Origin: Hypomyces perniciosus
Taxonomy: Eukaryota > Ascomycota > Sordariomycetes > Hypocreales > Hypocreaceae
DNA: 64,000 nucleotides
Direction of reading: 5' to 3'
Assembly (NCBI GenBank): GCA_008477525.1
Contig: SPDT01000007.1
Span: 5,022,001-5,086,000, forward strand
Every line of letters starts with the position of its first letter. Positions within the stretch are counted from its first letter, which is position 1. The notes under the pieces were generated by a model. It was not told where the DNA came from and searched no databases. It was given only the letters and a program-made list of their open reading frames with translations. The translations under genes and the position numbers were made by a program. Positions 21,835 to 33,118 of the stretch are shown here, one piece after another.

Positions 21835-22400
21835 GATTGCGATGGATGGTTGCTGGGCGAGATTCCCGCCCAGACTTGTGCCAAAAAGAAGGTGTCGAGG
21901 CCGGTTGCGCCAGAGAAATGGACCAGGATACGAAGGTCGTCGGATCGGGGCGAGGATCTACTATATAGACTAGATCTAGCCTCGCAAGGGTCGATAATAT
22001 GAGGGAGTTGTGTGAAAGTCGAAGACGATAGATGTCAAGATCGAAGCTGCTGCGAAAATGGAGATTCGAATAAAAGTCGCAGGCACTACGTGCGCTTCCG
22101 TCTCGTGATGTTTGGCGGGCGGTTTCGGGCTAACTAGACTGGCTGGTGAGGCAGACTAGCGGCGAGGATTGACGATGGGAATGATGGGAATGATGGGAAA
22201 TGACGGAATCGTGGCCGCAGGAATCAATGGTGGGCAGAGCGTCTCGGGAGCTCCGGGGGCAACAGCGTTCGGGCTGTTGGCAGCGTGTCGTTGGAGAGAC
22301 GGTAATAGTAGATAGAAAACGAAGCTTGATTGTTTTGCTAGAGGAAGAGTGAGGGAGAGATGGATGAAGATGAAAAAGGGAATGGAGTGGAAGGCCCCGG

Positions 22401-22429
22401 AAGAAAAGAAAAGAAAAGAAAAGAAAAGG
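22401..22429. repeat. GAAAA pentanucleotide repeat
   Basis: About six GAAAA units in a purine-rich strand, non-coding. Confidence 0.85.
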
Positions 22430-22790
22430 AAGGGTTGCCTGGTGGTTGTTCCTGCGGCAGGTGGTGTGGGATGGATTGATGGATGGATGCGGCGGCTTAG
22501 CTTGAAAGAGGATGATGAGTTGCTACGCGCACTACGGAGTACTAGTTCGCTGGCTAGGTTAGGTGCTACTTTAGCTTCGGCCACCCAACTAAACCCACTA
22601 AACCCACGTTGTGTTGGCACATCCATCCACTAACATTGGTTCCCGTACGGAGAACCTACAGCGAACCCAGGGAACCCGGAGCGCAGGCAGGGATTCAGTC
22701 CAGGGAGCCTGGCAGCGTGAAGACGATGCCTAGAATGCACATCATCCTGGGATGAATGTATCAGGATTACGAATACTACTATGTACTTCG

Positions 22791-22931
<141 letters not shown>

Positions 22932-23034
22932 TATCAGGGTCTGTCTGACATGGGGGTTGATGGATTGCTGAAGGCAGCCAAGCAGCGCAGACCCCTTGGC
23001 TACCCACCATTATACGCGTAGGCTGCATGCAGAA

Positions 23035-23052
23035 GTACGGAGTACGGAGTAC
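23035..23052. repeat. Double TACGGAGTAC motif
   Basis: Two overlapping copies, GTACGGAGTACGGAGTAC, non-coding; a member of the dispersed family. Confidence 0.85.
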
Positions 23053-24362
23053 ATGGGAACCCTCTCTTGTCCACATGCGCTTGTTGACCAATCCAACAAT
23101 CTGTGCCAAACCAAGCCAAAACCAACCATCTCATAGATACGGTATGATGCAGTTTGCCCTTGTCTGGTTCCTATGCCTGGTACGAAATACTTTGTTCGTA
23201 TGTACTCGTAGCAGCAGTACTCCGTACCTATGGGTAGTCCATGCCCTGTTGCAGATAGATAATACGAGTAGCAACGAACGAATCGCCTCTCTATATTTTT
23301 GCATGTTGCGCGAACCACTGTGATCGTCAGCATCACCGCACTATTAATACCCCAGTATTAATATCCTCCCTCATCCCCATGTCCCGACGAATCCGATTCT
23401 CACTATTAGCGAGCTTACAAGTTACATGCTATTTACTCCGTAGTATTACCGTCTAATCCATTACCCAAACACGCAGTATTTTACTCCCTTGTTGCAGACC
23501 CAACAACACTGGACAATAGTACCCATTTCCTAAGACTCCAACTGGCTGCATGCAGCATAGCATGTATGTAAGCTCAGGGGGTGCTGTTTCTCTACCTAAG
23601 GTAGTCTGCATCAACGAAAACGTCATGGGCCAATCACTTGGTCCGAACCGCCAGCAGGCCTCCCGCTCACGAAGGATTCATATTGTTCATCAGATCCATA
23701 GCGATAATATTCGGACCCTGTCTGTGGTCTTAGCGGCCGCACAATGGCTTTGGTTGCCGGGGTGGCGTATCGATGATTCACTCACTCATCTGATTCCCAC
23801 CCCACATTGTTGCCTCGGCCCTAATGATTACCTAGCTGGGCTTTTGCGTGCTCAAATTCCCATCATCAGATTCAAATACATATTAGATCTCAATAAATGC
23901 TACATGCAGCTCAAGACCCTACGGTCCGGGTGATTTTTCTGGTCATCGTTGAGCGAGGGAAATGGAACCTCATTCGTCTCTGTACCTTGGCCATCATCAG
24001 GATTTCGCATGAGCCCGGGTCACGGGGTCGTCAACACGAAATCATTCCTGGAGGTTCAACAACCACAAGGGGTATCGAGTCACAAGACCAGTCTGTATGC
24101 ATCGACAGAATACCTTGTAAGATGCGCGTCTAATGTATTGCGTGACAGCGCCGCATCCGGAGACCTGTGCCTTCATCTTCGTAAACATGGAGAGGATGCC
24201 CAGGTGCATACGTCATATCACCGATAAGTAATGCTTGTATATACAACAAATCACCGCCATCACAGCCAAGACCAAACATCGTCAAACACCATGCACGAAG
24301 GCCGTAGCTTCATAAATCCGTTTTCATAACATCGTAACAGCGTGACTCCCACAAGAGGGGTT

Positions 24363-26254
24363 TTAGACGTAAGCCGGCTCTTGATATCGTCTTGAGGGGG
24401 TCGGCAGGTCGTCATCTGCTGACCGCCTATCCCACTTCTTTCTGTCGTCCCTAAGGCGTTCCCTGTCTCGAAGATCCCAGGGTACTGGATCCCGCCGCCG
24501 GTCAATGTCAGCGTGGCTGCTAGTTCGCCGTTGCGTCTCCGGCCGGCGCGGATGCTGTCGATCCCTCCGGCCGTTGGACTCCCGCTCCTCGTTCCGCTCG
24601 CGATCAAAATCGCCGGGGCGCCCTCTGTCCCTATAACGGTCCCTCTCTCGTTCTCGTTCTCGTTCTCGCTCTCTTTCTCGTTCTCTCTCTCGATCCTCGC
24701 GCATTCTCCGTCGTCTCCGGCGCTCATCCTCACTTTCAAGATCCGATGAGTTGTCGGAGGCAAGATCGGAATAATTCTGGCTAAGACGAGATGGGGGCAT
24801 ATGTTCGCGACTTCTCCGTGAACGGATCGGTTCATTGACAGAGCTTTGCCTCGAGCCATTTCGGCTACTGGGGAGAATGTTGGAAACCGTCTCGCTCAGT
24901 TTGTCTCGCAGGGCGCCGAGGGGACTCGTCCTTCTTCTCGAATCATCCACCCGATGGTCATTGCGATGGTTTCGGAACGAAGGCGGAGTGTTGGAAGCCG
25001 CTGGCGGCGGCGGTTGAGCTGTGGGAGACGGAACGACTCGGCGGATGGAGGGTGGAGGAGGCGAGACCGTACGGGGCTTCCTCTTGGCTTTGAGGTCCAT
25101 AGGTTCCGGTAAAGACTCGTCGCCCGATGACTCGGGTGAGTAATGTCGTGGATGGCTATGCCTTCGAGCGTGTCCTGGCCGGTTGGACGCTGAGCGATCG
25201 GCATCAGGGTTTAGATATGTCCCCGAGTAACTAGTACGTATCGTCTCTGGCTGCGGCTGCGGCTGTGGCGGCGAGGGATAGTCCGAGAAGCTTCTCCGCC
25301 TTGCCTGGTCATCCACAGGTCTCTCACGGCGATGTCTTTCTGGTGACCGCCTTGGGCTGGCATTTCCACCATACCTCTCACCGACACGAACGTAGTTGAA
25401 TGGCCGCTCAGCATGCTCAGCATCAGCAGCCCGTGAGCGAGGCGGCGTTGAATGGAACTTGTCTCGGTGAACGTAAGTGAATTTTGGTTCCGCTTGTTCG
25501 GAAGACGGTTCGGGTTTCGGCTTAGGCTTAGGCTTCGACTCGGGCTTGGGTATGCTAGCCTCTTCTTTGTTCGCTTCATCACGAAAGTTGTCGACACAGG
25601 ACTTGTGCCAGTAGTCGACTTGGGGATCTGGCTGGGCGGGGAATACATCCGTGGGTAGATCCGGCGGGAAGATGTCGCCCGTGTCGGGGTGTCTCAACTT
25701 CCAGTTCTTGACGGCATACTGGATAAACGGAACATGTTCCTCAGGCCCAAGCAGAATCTCGACCGATTCCCATCGCGAAAAGCCTCGATACGTCAAGGCC
25801 GGAATAGAGGGTGGTTCGAAATCACTCTTGGTTGGTTGAAGGCTATGCTGGCAGCCAGTGACCTGCCACATGTAGGAGATGGTCGGATGTGGTGTCGAAA
25901 GGAAGAGGGCTGTTGCGCCGGAGAGGCGAGGTTAATATGTGGGCCAAAGTCCTCTTGACAATTCCATTGACGTACAATCATAGTCGCCACCGACGGCTTT
26001 GTAAAAGGCGGCCAGTTTCTTGGGCGTCAGATACTTGTCGTTCTTGTCGCCAATCTCTGTGGTCTGGATTAAACGATGTTAGCCTCGGCGCTTGAATGGT
26101 TTCCAAGGGAGAGGTCTGTCAAGCATACAATAAACAGCGCGATGGCCCTGAGCAGCGCATCAAACTGCATTGTCGGGCTTCTGTTGGCCTCAAACATGTA
26201 CGCATATTTGATCGTCCCCGGCGACGTCGAGCCATCGGATTTTGGCGCCGCCAT
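24363..26254 (-). CDS. DUF7514-like protein with Arg/Glu-rich tail
   Basis: Exons 26254-26129, 26063-25976 and 25909-24363 give 586 aa. The first 130 residues form a compact domain split over three exons: YAYMFEANRSPTMQFDALLR with AIALFI, then YLTPKKLAAFYKAVGGDYD, then SYMWQVTGCQHSLQPTKSDF, PSIPALTYRGFSRWESVEIL and EEHVPFIQYAVKNW. From memory this resembles the fungal domain DUF7514, whose function is unknown. The rest is disordered: Lys/Pro repeats (KPKPKPKPEP), many Arg-Ser pairs, and an alternating Arg-Glu tract (about residues 475-495) encoded by a repeat on the minus strand near 24630-24690. SR/RE-rich tails are common in RNA-associated proteins, but no RNA-binding domain is visible. Confidence 0.85.
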
Positions 26255-27288
26255 GCTGAGCAGTAACTGACGATGGCGCTTCGCATCCAAAATGTGTGAC
26301 GTTTCGGCAAGAGTGATGTCAGCAGCGGCGGCGGTGAGGACACAGATAACTGGCCTTGGTGGAAGCCAGAGCTGGGAATGGCTGGAGCAATATGGAGAAC
26401 CCAAGGTATGGTAGGACAAGAAATGAAATGATTTGATCGCGCAACGCAGCAAATCGCAACAAACGACCAAACCAGCGGAAGTAGGTGGGAGCCCAGGAGA
26501 TAGATAAACCGGGGCAGACAGCTGGGCGCTTGATGCTATCCCTGCCTAGAAGCACGCTGCAAGGCCGACCTGTCGGCGACAGAGGTGACCAAACATGATG
26601 GACAAATGGAGCAGAGGGCCCTCTCGCAGGCTGACACGTGCATCCTGGCATGCAGCAGTGTGCGTGCAGGTCGCGCAAGCCTTGGTGGCTGATGATCAGT
26701 TTTGTCAGCCCGTCCCGTCCCGTTTTTTCCTGTCCGCTGCTGTAGGGAGCCTACGAGTAGGTGGATTCGGTAGAAATGACTCGAACCAACTTGTGAGTGC
26801 CCTGTGAGGGAGTAGTAGTAGTAGTAGTAGTAGAGTGCGGCGCTTAATTCTGACGCCTTTGATTGACTGAACTTTGGTCGAGGAGGACATTCTCCAGACA
26901 GTGACGTTTCTCCCAGTGAGCTACTACTAGTAATATGGAGTAGTAACTAGTACTACTGCTCTGGCGCCATTGTCGCCTGTGGCTAAGCAAACGAGGCAGC
27001 CACATGGTTCCCAGAGCTCCCGCTAGGCTGATGTCATTGATGGACCGAGATCCCAGGCACAACTTCCAAGCGCAATCTGGCCTGAGCAGGGGTGCACCTA
27101 ATGCTTCGCGCCGTCTCATCAAAATCGAAAATCCACGGCTTCATCTTCTTTTCCAACCTCACTAGCCTTGCGAGAGGGTCTGCGACCAGCCTGCTCACCT
27201 TATCTTGGCAAGGCGACTACAGAAAAGACCTCGTATAAAATTCACATTTTCATTTTCACCGAGACTGCTCCGTAGCCTCGCCATCATC
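26255..27288. other. Divergent intergenic region
   Basis: A shared upstream region of the minus-strand DUF7514-like gene and MPDU1 (+). It contains a (AGT)8-type run at 26811-26834 and an ACTAGTACTACTG patch near 26945. No gene is seen. Confidence 0.5.
26811..26834. repeat. (AGT)n microsatellite
   Basis: Eight AGT/TAG units, non-coding. It is the reverse complement of the ACT unit in the longer array at 22791. Confidence 0.9.
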
Positions 27289-28200
27289 ATGGACGCCCTC
27301 CGCTTCGTTGTCCAGCCCATCACCCACAACCTCCCGGCTCCGATCCGAGATCTCGGTGTCTCCATCGTCGGCGAAACCTGCTACAAGGCGCTCCTCCTCG
27401 ACGTTGACATCGAAAACACCGAGTGCGTCAAGCTTGCCATCAGCAAGGGCCTGGGCATTGGCATCGTCGCCGCCTCTGCCGTCGTCAAGGTGCCGCAGAT
27501 CCTCAAGCTCACGCAATCCAAATCCGCCGAGGGCGTCTCCTTCTTGTCGTACCTGCTCGAGACCAGCGCGTACATCATCTCCCTCGCCTACAATGTCCGC
27601 AACGGCTTCCCCTTCAGCACATTTGGCGAGACGGCTTTCATCATGAGTCAGAATGTCATCATTTCTGTGTTGGTTCTGAATTATAGCGGCAGGCCGGCGG
27701 CAGCTGCTTTCTTCGTTGCGGCGCTAGCAGTGAGCGCTGCTGTCTTGTTCGCGGATAATGCTGTGGATATGCAGATGTTGAGCTACCTTCAAGCTGGTGC
27801 GGGAGTCCTTGGTGTTGCGAGCAAAGTCCCCCAGATTCTGGCAATTTTGCAAGAGGGAGGCACTGGTCAACTCAGCGCCTTTGCTGTTCGTCCCCCCCTT
27901 TCCCCCAAATCTTAAAGGCTCATGAGAACCTTTGGCTAATCATATGCGCAGGTCTTCAACTACTTGGCAGGCTCCTTGTCGCGCATCTTTACCACCCTTC
28001 AAGAAGTCGACGATAAGCTGATTCTCTACGGTTTCATCTCTGGATTCATCCTCAATGCTATCCTCGCGCTCCAAGTGGTCTACTACTGGAATGCGCCATC
28101 CGCCAAGGCCAGGGGCAAACAGAAGGAGGTGTCCGTTGACGCTCAGGGTAGTTCGACTGCAGTACCTAAGAAGGGACCTACGACACGGCGCCGTGGTTAG
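27289..28200 (+). CDS. MPDU1-type PQ-loop membrane protein
   Basis: Exons 27289-27885 and 27952-28200 give 281 aa. Two PQ-loop motifs are visible, VVKVPQILKLTQSKSAEGVS (about 65-84) and ASKVPQILAILQEGGTGQLS (about 175-194), in a seven-helix protein. The downstream block FNYLAGSLSRIFTTLQEVDD is characteristic of mannose-P-dolichol utilization defect 1 (MPDU1/Lec35). MPDU1 is needed in the ER for use of dolichol-phosphate mannose and glucose in N-glycan, GPI-anchor and O-mannose synthesis; the biochemical mechanism is not settled. The intron donor is GTTCGT and the branch GCTAAT. A short basic tail (GPTTRRRG) ends the protein. The start is the ATG in CATCATCATGG; the frame upstream lacks ATG. 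Confidence 0.9.
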
Positions 28201-28570
28201 GAACTCAGGGTCCCAGGCATGCTTTATATAGGTTTTTATTTTTATTATTATTACTAGTGCTTTGTAATGCCGATGCCCAAGCATTCTATTTTATAAGAAT
28301 ACAAGCGCTGTTTTTTTGACCAACTATATTGCTATCATACAAACAAATGAGACCAAGTCTGTTGAGACAAACGATGAATTCAAGACTCAAGATGCTCCAT
28401 TGAGCTTTAGACTAATAACGCCTGAGCCCCAGGTAGACCCAATTCCGTCCAGTATTATACACCAATAACCCAAAATGTTTGCCATCTCTCGGCTTCCCAA
28501 TGCAATATCCCCCAAACGCCAACCCAAAAGAATATTCAGTCCATTCACTGGTCTACAAAGATCTCCCCAT
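28201..28570. other. Convergent 3' flanks
   Basis: A short stretch between MPDU1 (+) and the minus-strand Cys-rich gene. AT-rich runs at 28230-28260 probably carry the MPDU1 polyadenylation signals. Confidence 0.45.
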
Positions 28571-29236
28571 CTAGCAAACCGGAACGCTAGTGGTGGTCCA
28601 GCCAATGCCCCCAATCCAGACTCTTCGGCCCGCACATTGCAGGCATCGCTTCTGCTCTCCCAGATTGCTGATGGAGCAGCTGAAGCAGACGTGCTTGCCA
28701 CAGGCACCACAGGCAGTGTCCTCAAGCACGGATCCGTCCACCTGCATCTCTTCACCATTGCTACCAGCAAGATCGGCACCACAATCGTCGCAATTCGTCG
28801 CCGTCAAGGGGGTGCGCTCCAGGGCAGGCGACGAGTCAACGGAGCTCGGCGCCGAGTTGATGTTCCAAAAACGATGTAGCGACTGCTGATTGTTCGACGC
28901 CTCAGCCGACAACATGAGTTCCTGCTGCTGCTGAGGCTGAAGGGCGGGCTGCGGTTGCTGCTGCTGTCTCTGTTGCGCCGAGTACAGCAAGCCAAGGGTG
29001 TGCTCTGCAGGCACAGAAGATGAGTGTGTGCTCTGTTGGTGGTGGGCGCGCCATTCGTAGAACTTACGATGGACCTCCTCGTCTGACGGCCTGTGATCGC
29101 GGTAGCGCTTGAAGGTGCGGCTGTGGAGGTGTGCGGGCACGTCGAGGACAGAGCGTGGAGAGATGTCCATCGTGGTAGCGCTTGATGGTGGCGAGGAGCA
29201 GAGCTCGGTGGTGGAACGCTTGCGTTTAAGGAGCAT
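28571..29236 (-). CDS. Unknown protein with Cys-rich zinc-binding-like end
   Basis: A single exon of 221 aa. The start is the ATG at 29236 (MLLKRKRS); the frame extends upstream only from a TTG. An early KRKRS and later FKRYRDHRPSDEE suggest a nuclear protein. The middle is Gln-rich (QQRQQQQPQPA). The C-terminal 60 residues carry four CxxC-like pairs: NCDDCGADLAG, TACGACGKHVCFSCSISN, and KRCLQCAGRRVW, ending in GGIGW. The pattern suggests two zinc ions, but I do not know a named family for it. Gln/Pro/Ser-rich parts plus a C-terminal metal-binding module would fit a transcription-related protein; this is inference. Confidence 0.8.
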   Translation of the reverse strand: MLLKRKRSTTELCSSPPSSATTMDISPRSVLDVPAHLHSRTFKRYRDHRPSDEEVHRKFYEWRAHHQQSTHSSSVPAEHTLGLLYSAQQRQQQQPQPALQPQQQQELMLSAEASNNQQSLHRFWNINSAPSSVDSSPALERTPLTATNCDDCGADLAGSNGEEMQVDGSVLEDTACGACGKHVCFSCSISNLGEQKRCLQCAGRRVWIGGIGWTTTSVPVC

Positions 29237-29570
29237 TGCGGCGGCCGAAGATGTGTGTATGGATGGATGAGAGTGAGTTGCGCGAGTTGAAGGAGTGGAC
29301 AAGAGAGCGATGGCCCGTACAGAGTATTAGAGATAAGAGTGGCGGATAAAGAAAGATAGATAGAAAAATGCGATGGGAATGGATGGATGGCTAATTGGCT
29401 TGTTTCGGAGTGAGAGATGGTGGATTGATCAGCTCGTTGAGGTGGTAACAGCGCGACCCGCTGAATTTGTACAATGTACGAAGTACGGAGTACTCCGTAC
29501 AGAGGCGCGTGGCGCGTGAGTCGCGATCGCGTATAGTACCTACCTAGGTTTCTTCGCTTAGAAGCCTCAA
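29237..29570. other. Intergenic region with a perfect palindrome
   Basis: Promoter side of the Cys-rich gene and 3' flank of the oxidoreductase. It contains the 25-bp TAC/GTA palindrome cluster at 29476-29500. Confidence 0.5.
29476..29500. repeat. Perfect palindrome GTACGGAGTACTCCGTAC
   Basis: The 18-nt perfect inverted repeat at 29483-29500 is preceded by GTACGAA (29476-29482). It is the cleanest member of the dispersed intergenic palindrome family. Confidence 0.9.
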
Positions 29571-30732
29571 TTATGCAATCCTAATCACCAACTTGCCTAT
29601 CCCACCCTTCCCCACGGCAACCTGACCACACGCAGCCCGAACAGCCTCAATATCATCCAACTCCACCACACTTATCACCGGCTTCACCTTTCCCAGCGCA
29701 ATCAGCTCTCCCGCCTTCTCCAAATCCTCCCGAACCTCAACCCCTCCAGACACCATCTCATACTTGATATCCGTGCCCCAGAACTTCCACTTGTACAGCA
29801 GCTGCGCCAAATCTAACGCCGTGCCCATCCACCACGAGAACCTATCCTCTCCAATGATATTTTTTGCCGTCTCCTTGGATGGTATACCCGCTATGGACAC
29901 TAACACCCCGGTTTTGGGGTTCAGCAGCGGGATGCACTCATCCATTGTTGTCAACTGCGTGTTGAACACAAAATCCACGCTGCCCTTGGCCACTACATCG
30001 TTCACTTTGTGCGTCTTGTAATCAATGACTTGGTCGACCATGCCGGGAAGATACTGCTCCACCAGTGACACTTTTGGCGTCGAAACCGTGGTTATGATCT
30101 CTTTCGCGCCAAACACGTTTTTAGCAACCTGAATCGCCATTGAGCCACTACTGCCCAGCCCAGCAGGCACATACACCGTCTTCCCCTCGAGGCTCTCCTC
30201 GCCCATGAGCCGAAGGCCCTGCCGAATCGTCTGAGTAGCTGTAACGGCTGCGGCCGCCGCAGCGGCTGCTTCCTCAAAGGATATGTGCGGCGGCTTGCGT
30301 AACAAGAAGCGCTCCTCTGCGATGGCATATTCAGATGCGAAGCCTGGTGGAGAGATCCGGAACATGGGCTTGTCGACGTATAGGCCGTAGACTTCTTCGC
30401 CTACTTTAAGGTCCTTGACTTCGGGTCCGACGGCCACGACGACTCCAGCACCTTCGACGCCGACTTTCATCGGATATCTGGACATGTGTTGGCAAGTGTA
30501 GATGAGGAAAATTACATGAACAAAGGACGACATACGTAGGCTTGAATAATAACCCCATCTGTCCAGACGCAGCCTGTAAATCACCCGTATTCATCCCCGC
30601 TGCATGAACGCGCAGCAAGACATGCGTGGGCAGAGTAATTGTGGGCACAGGCATCTCCCGGACCTCGAACTCGGCTGGCGGACACTTTCTAGGCGCCATG
30701 AGTGAGCGCATGGTCGCAGGAACCTCTGCCAT
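29571..30732 (-). CDS. Zinc-less quinone oxidoreductase-like MDR protein
   Basis: Exons 30732-30536 and 30477-29571 give 367 aa of the medium-chain dehydrogenase/reductase superfamily. The GroES-like N-terminal domain has HVLLRVHAAGMNTGDLQAAS and VGVEGAGVVVAVGPEVKDL. The nucleotide-binding domain has VYVPAGLGSSGSMAIQVAKN. The catalytic and structural zinc-binding cysteines of alcohol dehydrogenases are missing, so a zinc-independent NADPH-dependent enone/quinone reductase is likely. The C-terminus GKGGIGKLVIRI is typical of this group. The intron has GTATGT and CCAG sites. The substrate is unknown. No secondary-metabolite enzymes lie nearby, so it is probably a stand-alone detoxification or redox enzyme. 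Confidence 0.88.
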
Positions 30733-31977
30733 GATGACTATGAAAACGAGTATGAAAATGTACTCGGACTTGGGGATGGGAAAATTAAGGAACTACTGGA
30801 GAGAATGAGGTTCAGCTTTGACAAGGTTGCAATTACTTGTCATATGACATATGACATGAGTTCGGCGTTCGGCGGGGCCGTTTCGGAGGATCCACCAATG
30901 TCCGCCGAAAGGCGCTAACGGCGCCAAGCGGGGGACAAAGAAAAAGAGGGACTGCAAGATAGATGGATATCTTATAATATGGCAGAGTATTAGGAGCTTT
31001 TACCATTAATTATATTATATGGCTAATGGTAAAATGCGTGACGTTTTAAGGCTCGTGGAAGGACATGCCATAGTTGCCCGAAGTCCCTCTAGTATTGGCT
31101 TGTTCCTCCATAGACGGTATCTGAAAACGGATTTTCGGGACCGGAGCGGGTGTATGCGCCGGGACACTAAAGGGCTATTTCTTCTGTGGTCGTATATTCG
31201 TATCCGTACACAAAAGCCATAATGGGGAAAAGGAGAATATACCGCCAAGTAGCTTTCCATTGCTGCATCAAACTGGAGCCGAGCTACAGGATATGTCCCT
31301 TAGTAGATAGCGTCCGGAAAGATGGCGTAAACATGTTAACAAGTTAAGAGACAATGTAGACCCTCGAAGTCGTCTTGTGACAGGAACAAAGGCCAAATAC
31401 AAAGATACAATAATACAATGGTGGTCACGGCGGGTCACGGACAGAGCTATGTTAATGTATTACAGCTTAAACATACACACCAGATATCTCATTGATCGTT
31501 ATCTGCTAGCTACAAAAAGAAATAAAGTATTTTCAGATCTTTTGTGTCCGGGTCTCAGGCCCACCCATAGTTACAGACCATTCAGTCACCTCAGGCTTAC
31601 CCAGGGTTCTAGACTATTCAGCCATACCGGAGCCGCCAGTCATGGTGTTCAAATGAGTCTTGTTAGCTTTGGCTCCAGGCACTCATCATTGGACCAGACC
31701 CTAGGCTATAACGACTCATCGGGATGTGCCTGGATCCAAAGGAAACATGTCTCAATTGAGCACCACCACTGTCGGATCAGATGCGGCTGAATGATCTGGA
31801 ACTTTTTAAGTGAGTCTGAGGTCTGAGGCGACCCAATGTCTAATATTGTATCAGTCAACACCCGTCAAACCAATATTTTCCTTCAGTTGAGCAACCTCAA
31901 CAAATAACAAACTAACAAAACCTAAGGAGCGATGGTATACAAGGTTCCATGAAGATGAATTGACAGTTAATCCATCA
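30733..31977. other. Intergenic region with an AT-rich block of unknown origin
   Basis: About 30960-31560 is clearly richer in A/T than its surroundings and lacks any long frame. It includes an 11-bp perfect inverted repeat (30998-31008 with 31024-31034). It lacks the TACTCCGTA motifs common elsewhere. It could be a decayed mobile element, but no transposase, LTR pair or target-site duplication is recognised. Confidence 0.4.
30998..31034. repeat. AT-rich hairpin (11-bp inverted repeat)
   Basis: TTTTACCATTA at 30998-31008 pairs perfectly with TAATGGTAAAA at 31024-31034 across a 15-nt AT-rich loop. Function unknown; it could be a hairpin in an AT-rich non-coding block. Confidence 0.7.
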
Positions 31978-33118
31978 TTATCCAAGCACAAACTCGCGGA
32001 CACGGCGGTTGCTGAGGGCCCTGCCATTGTCAATGTCAACAAGATCGACGTCGTTGTTGGCCTGTTCCAAATCAAGGTCGTCGTCTACAGACAGACAAGA
32101 CACAGTTAGCATAGAAACAACGATTGTGTGTGCCATATGCCAGGAACTAATCACCTCCGTTTTCATTAAGACCCAAGGCATCACCAACGTTGACATAGCC
32201 GTCATCGTTGAGAACGCTCTGGGACAGTAGGTTGTGCACATAATCAGACTCGTTCCACACTCTGCGGCACATAGGGCACGTCATAACTCCGTCCTTGGCC
32301 TCGTACCACTTGTCGAAACATGCCGCATGCATGTTCTGCCCACATCCGGTGCGGCACCACTCCAGTCCCTCGAGGTCTTCGGGGTCGAGCTGTTCATAGC
32401 AAATGGGACAGTCGCCGTCGATTTTGTGTCGCTTCTTGTCATCGCGGGAGTCTGGTTCGGGAATGGGTGGGCTATTCTCAAAGAGCCACTGGAGCTCGTA
32501 GGTGAGGAGTGATAACTGGTAGATCAATTGGAACGGTGCGCGAAGCACCTTGGAGAGAACCTAAAGTCAATGTGAGGATAGATAGAAGAAACAGAGAACC
32601 CAGATGCCACTCACAAATACAACATGCTTGCAGTTCAAGACCTTCTTCATACAAGTGCAGTCACAACGTGGCAGTCGGCCGATTTGAACCGTATAAATAT
32701 TGCCCGTCGTGCCAATCAACTCAACCGTCTCCTCCCAATAAGGCAAGTCCCTGCGGCGAGGACGCTTCATCATCATCCTGTGGCGAGTACGGCTCAGCAC
32801 GATGAATTGCTGAGTATGCGCCATGGCCCAAACCCTCTCAAACCCAGTTGGTGGTGTCAAGCGGTACTTGGACAGTCTTATCTCCCCGTCGAGATCAAAC
32901 TGCTGGTCTGCGGTGTAAATGTCACATATTGGGCGCTTGTGAACACGTCCCCTCCTCTTGATACCATAAGCGGTGATGGTTCGCAGGGGCGGCAAATGCA
33001 AGCTGTCTCTAGGGATGTTGTTGATAGCCATACCACCAAATGGGGGTATAATGATACGCGTCCGAGGAGGAGGCAGTTCGTATCCGCGGACGGCGCCATC
33101 ACCGATCGTGAGATCCAT
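31978..33118 (-). CDS. SWIM and RING zinc-finger protein, probable E3 ligase
   Basis: Exons 33118-32615, 32560-32155 and 32084-31978 give 338 aa. The start is the first ATG after an in-frame stop (MDLTIGDGAV). A SWIM zinc finger closes exon 1: CDCTCMKKVLNCKHVVF, ligands C154, C156, C163 and H165. A RING-type finger follows at about 219-266: CPICYEQLDPEDLEG, WCRTGCGQNMHAACFDKW, TCPMC. The acidic C-terminus (DDDLDLEQANNDVDLVDID) ends with RRVREFVLG. SWIM plus RING pairs occur in ubiquitin ligases of the ZSWIM2/MEX type, so ubiquitin transfer is likely; the substrate is unknown. All three exons join in one frame with GTGAGT and GTGATT donors. Confidence 0.88.

Noticed and set aside
22156..22626. 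156-codon frame (-)
   Set aside because: Dominated by translations of GAAAA and ATGGG repeats (FFSFLFF, PIIPIIPI); not a protein.
26779..26786. GACTCGAACC-like string suggesting a tRNA T-arm
   Set aside because: No acceptor, D or anticodon stems can be drawn around it on either strand.
29476..29500. Palindrome as a factor-independent terminator or restriction remnant
   Set aside because: Eukaryotic Pol II genes do not use such terminators, and the same motif occurs in many unrelated positions.
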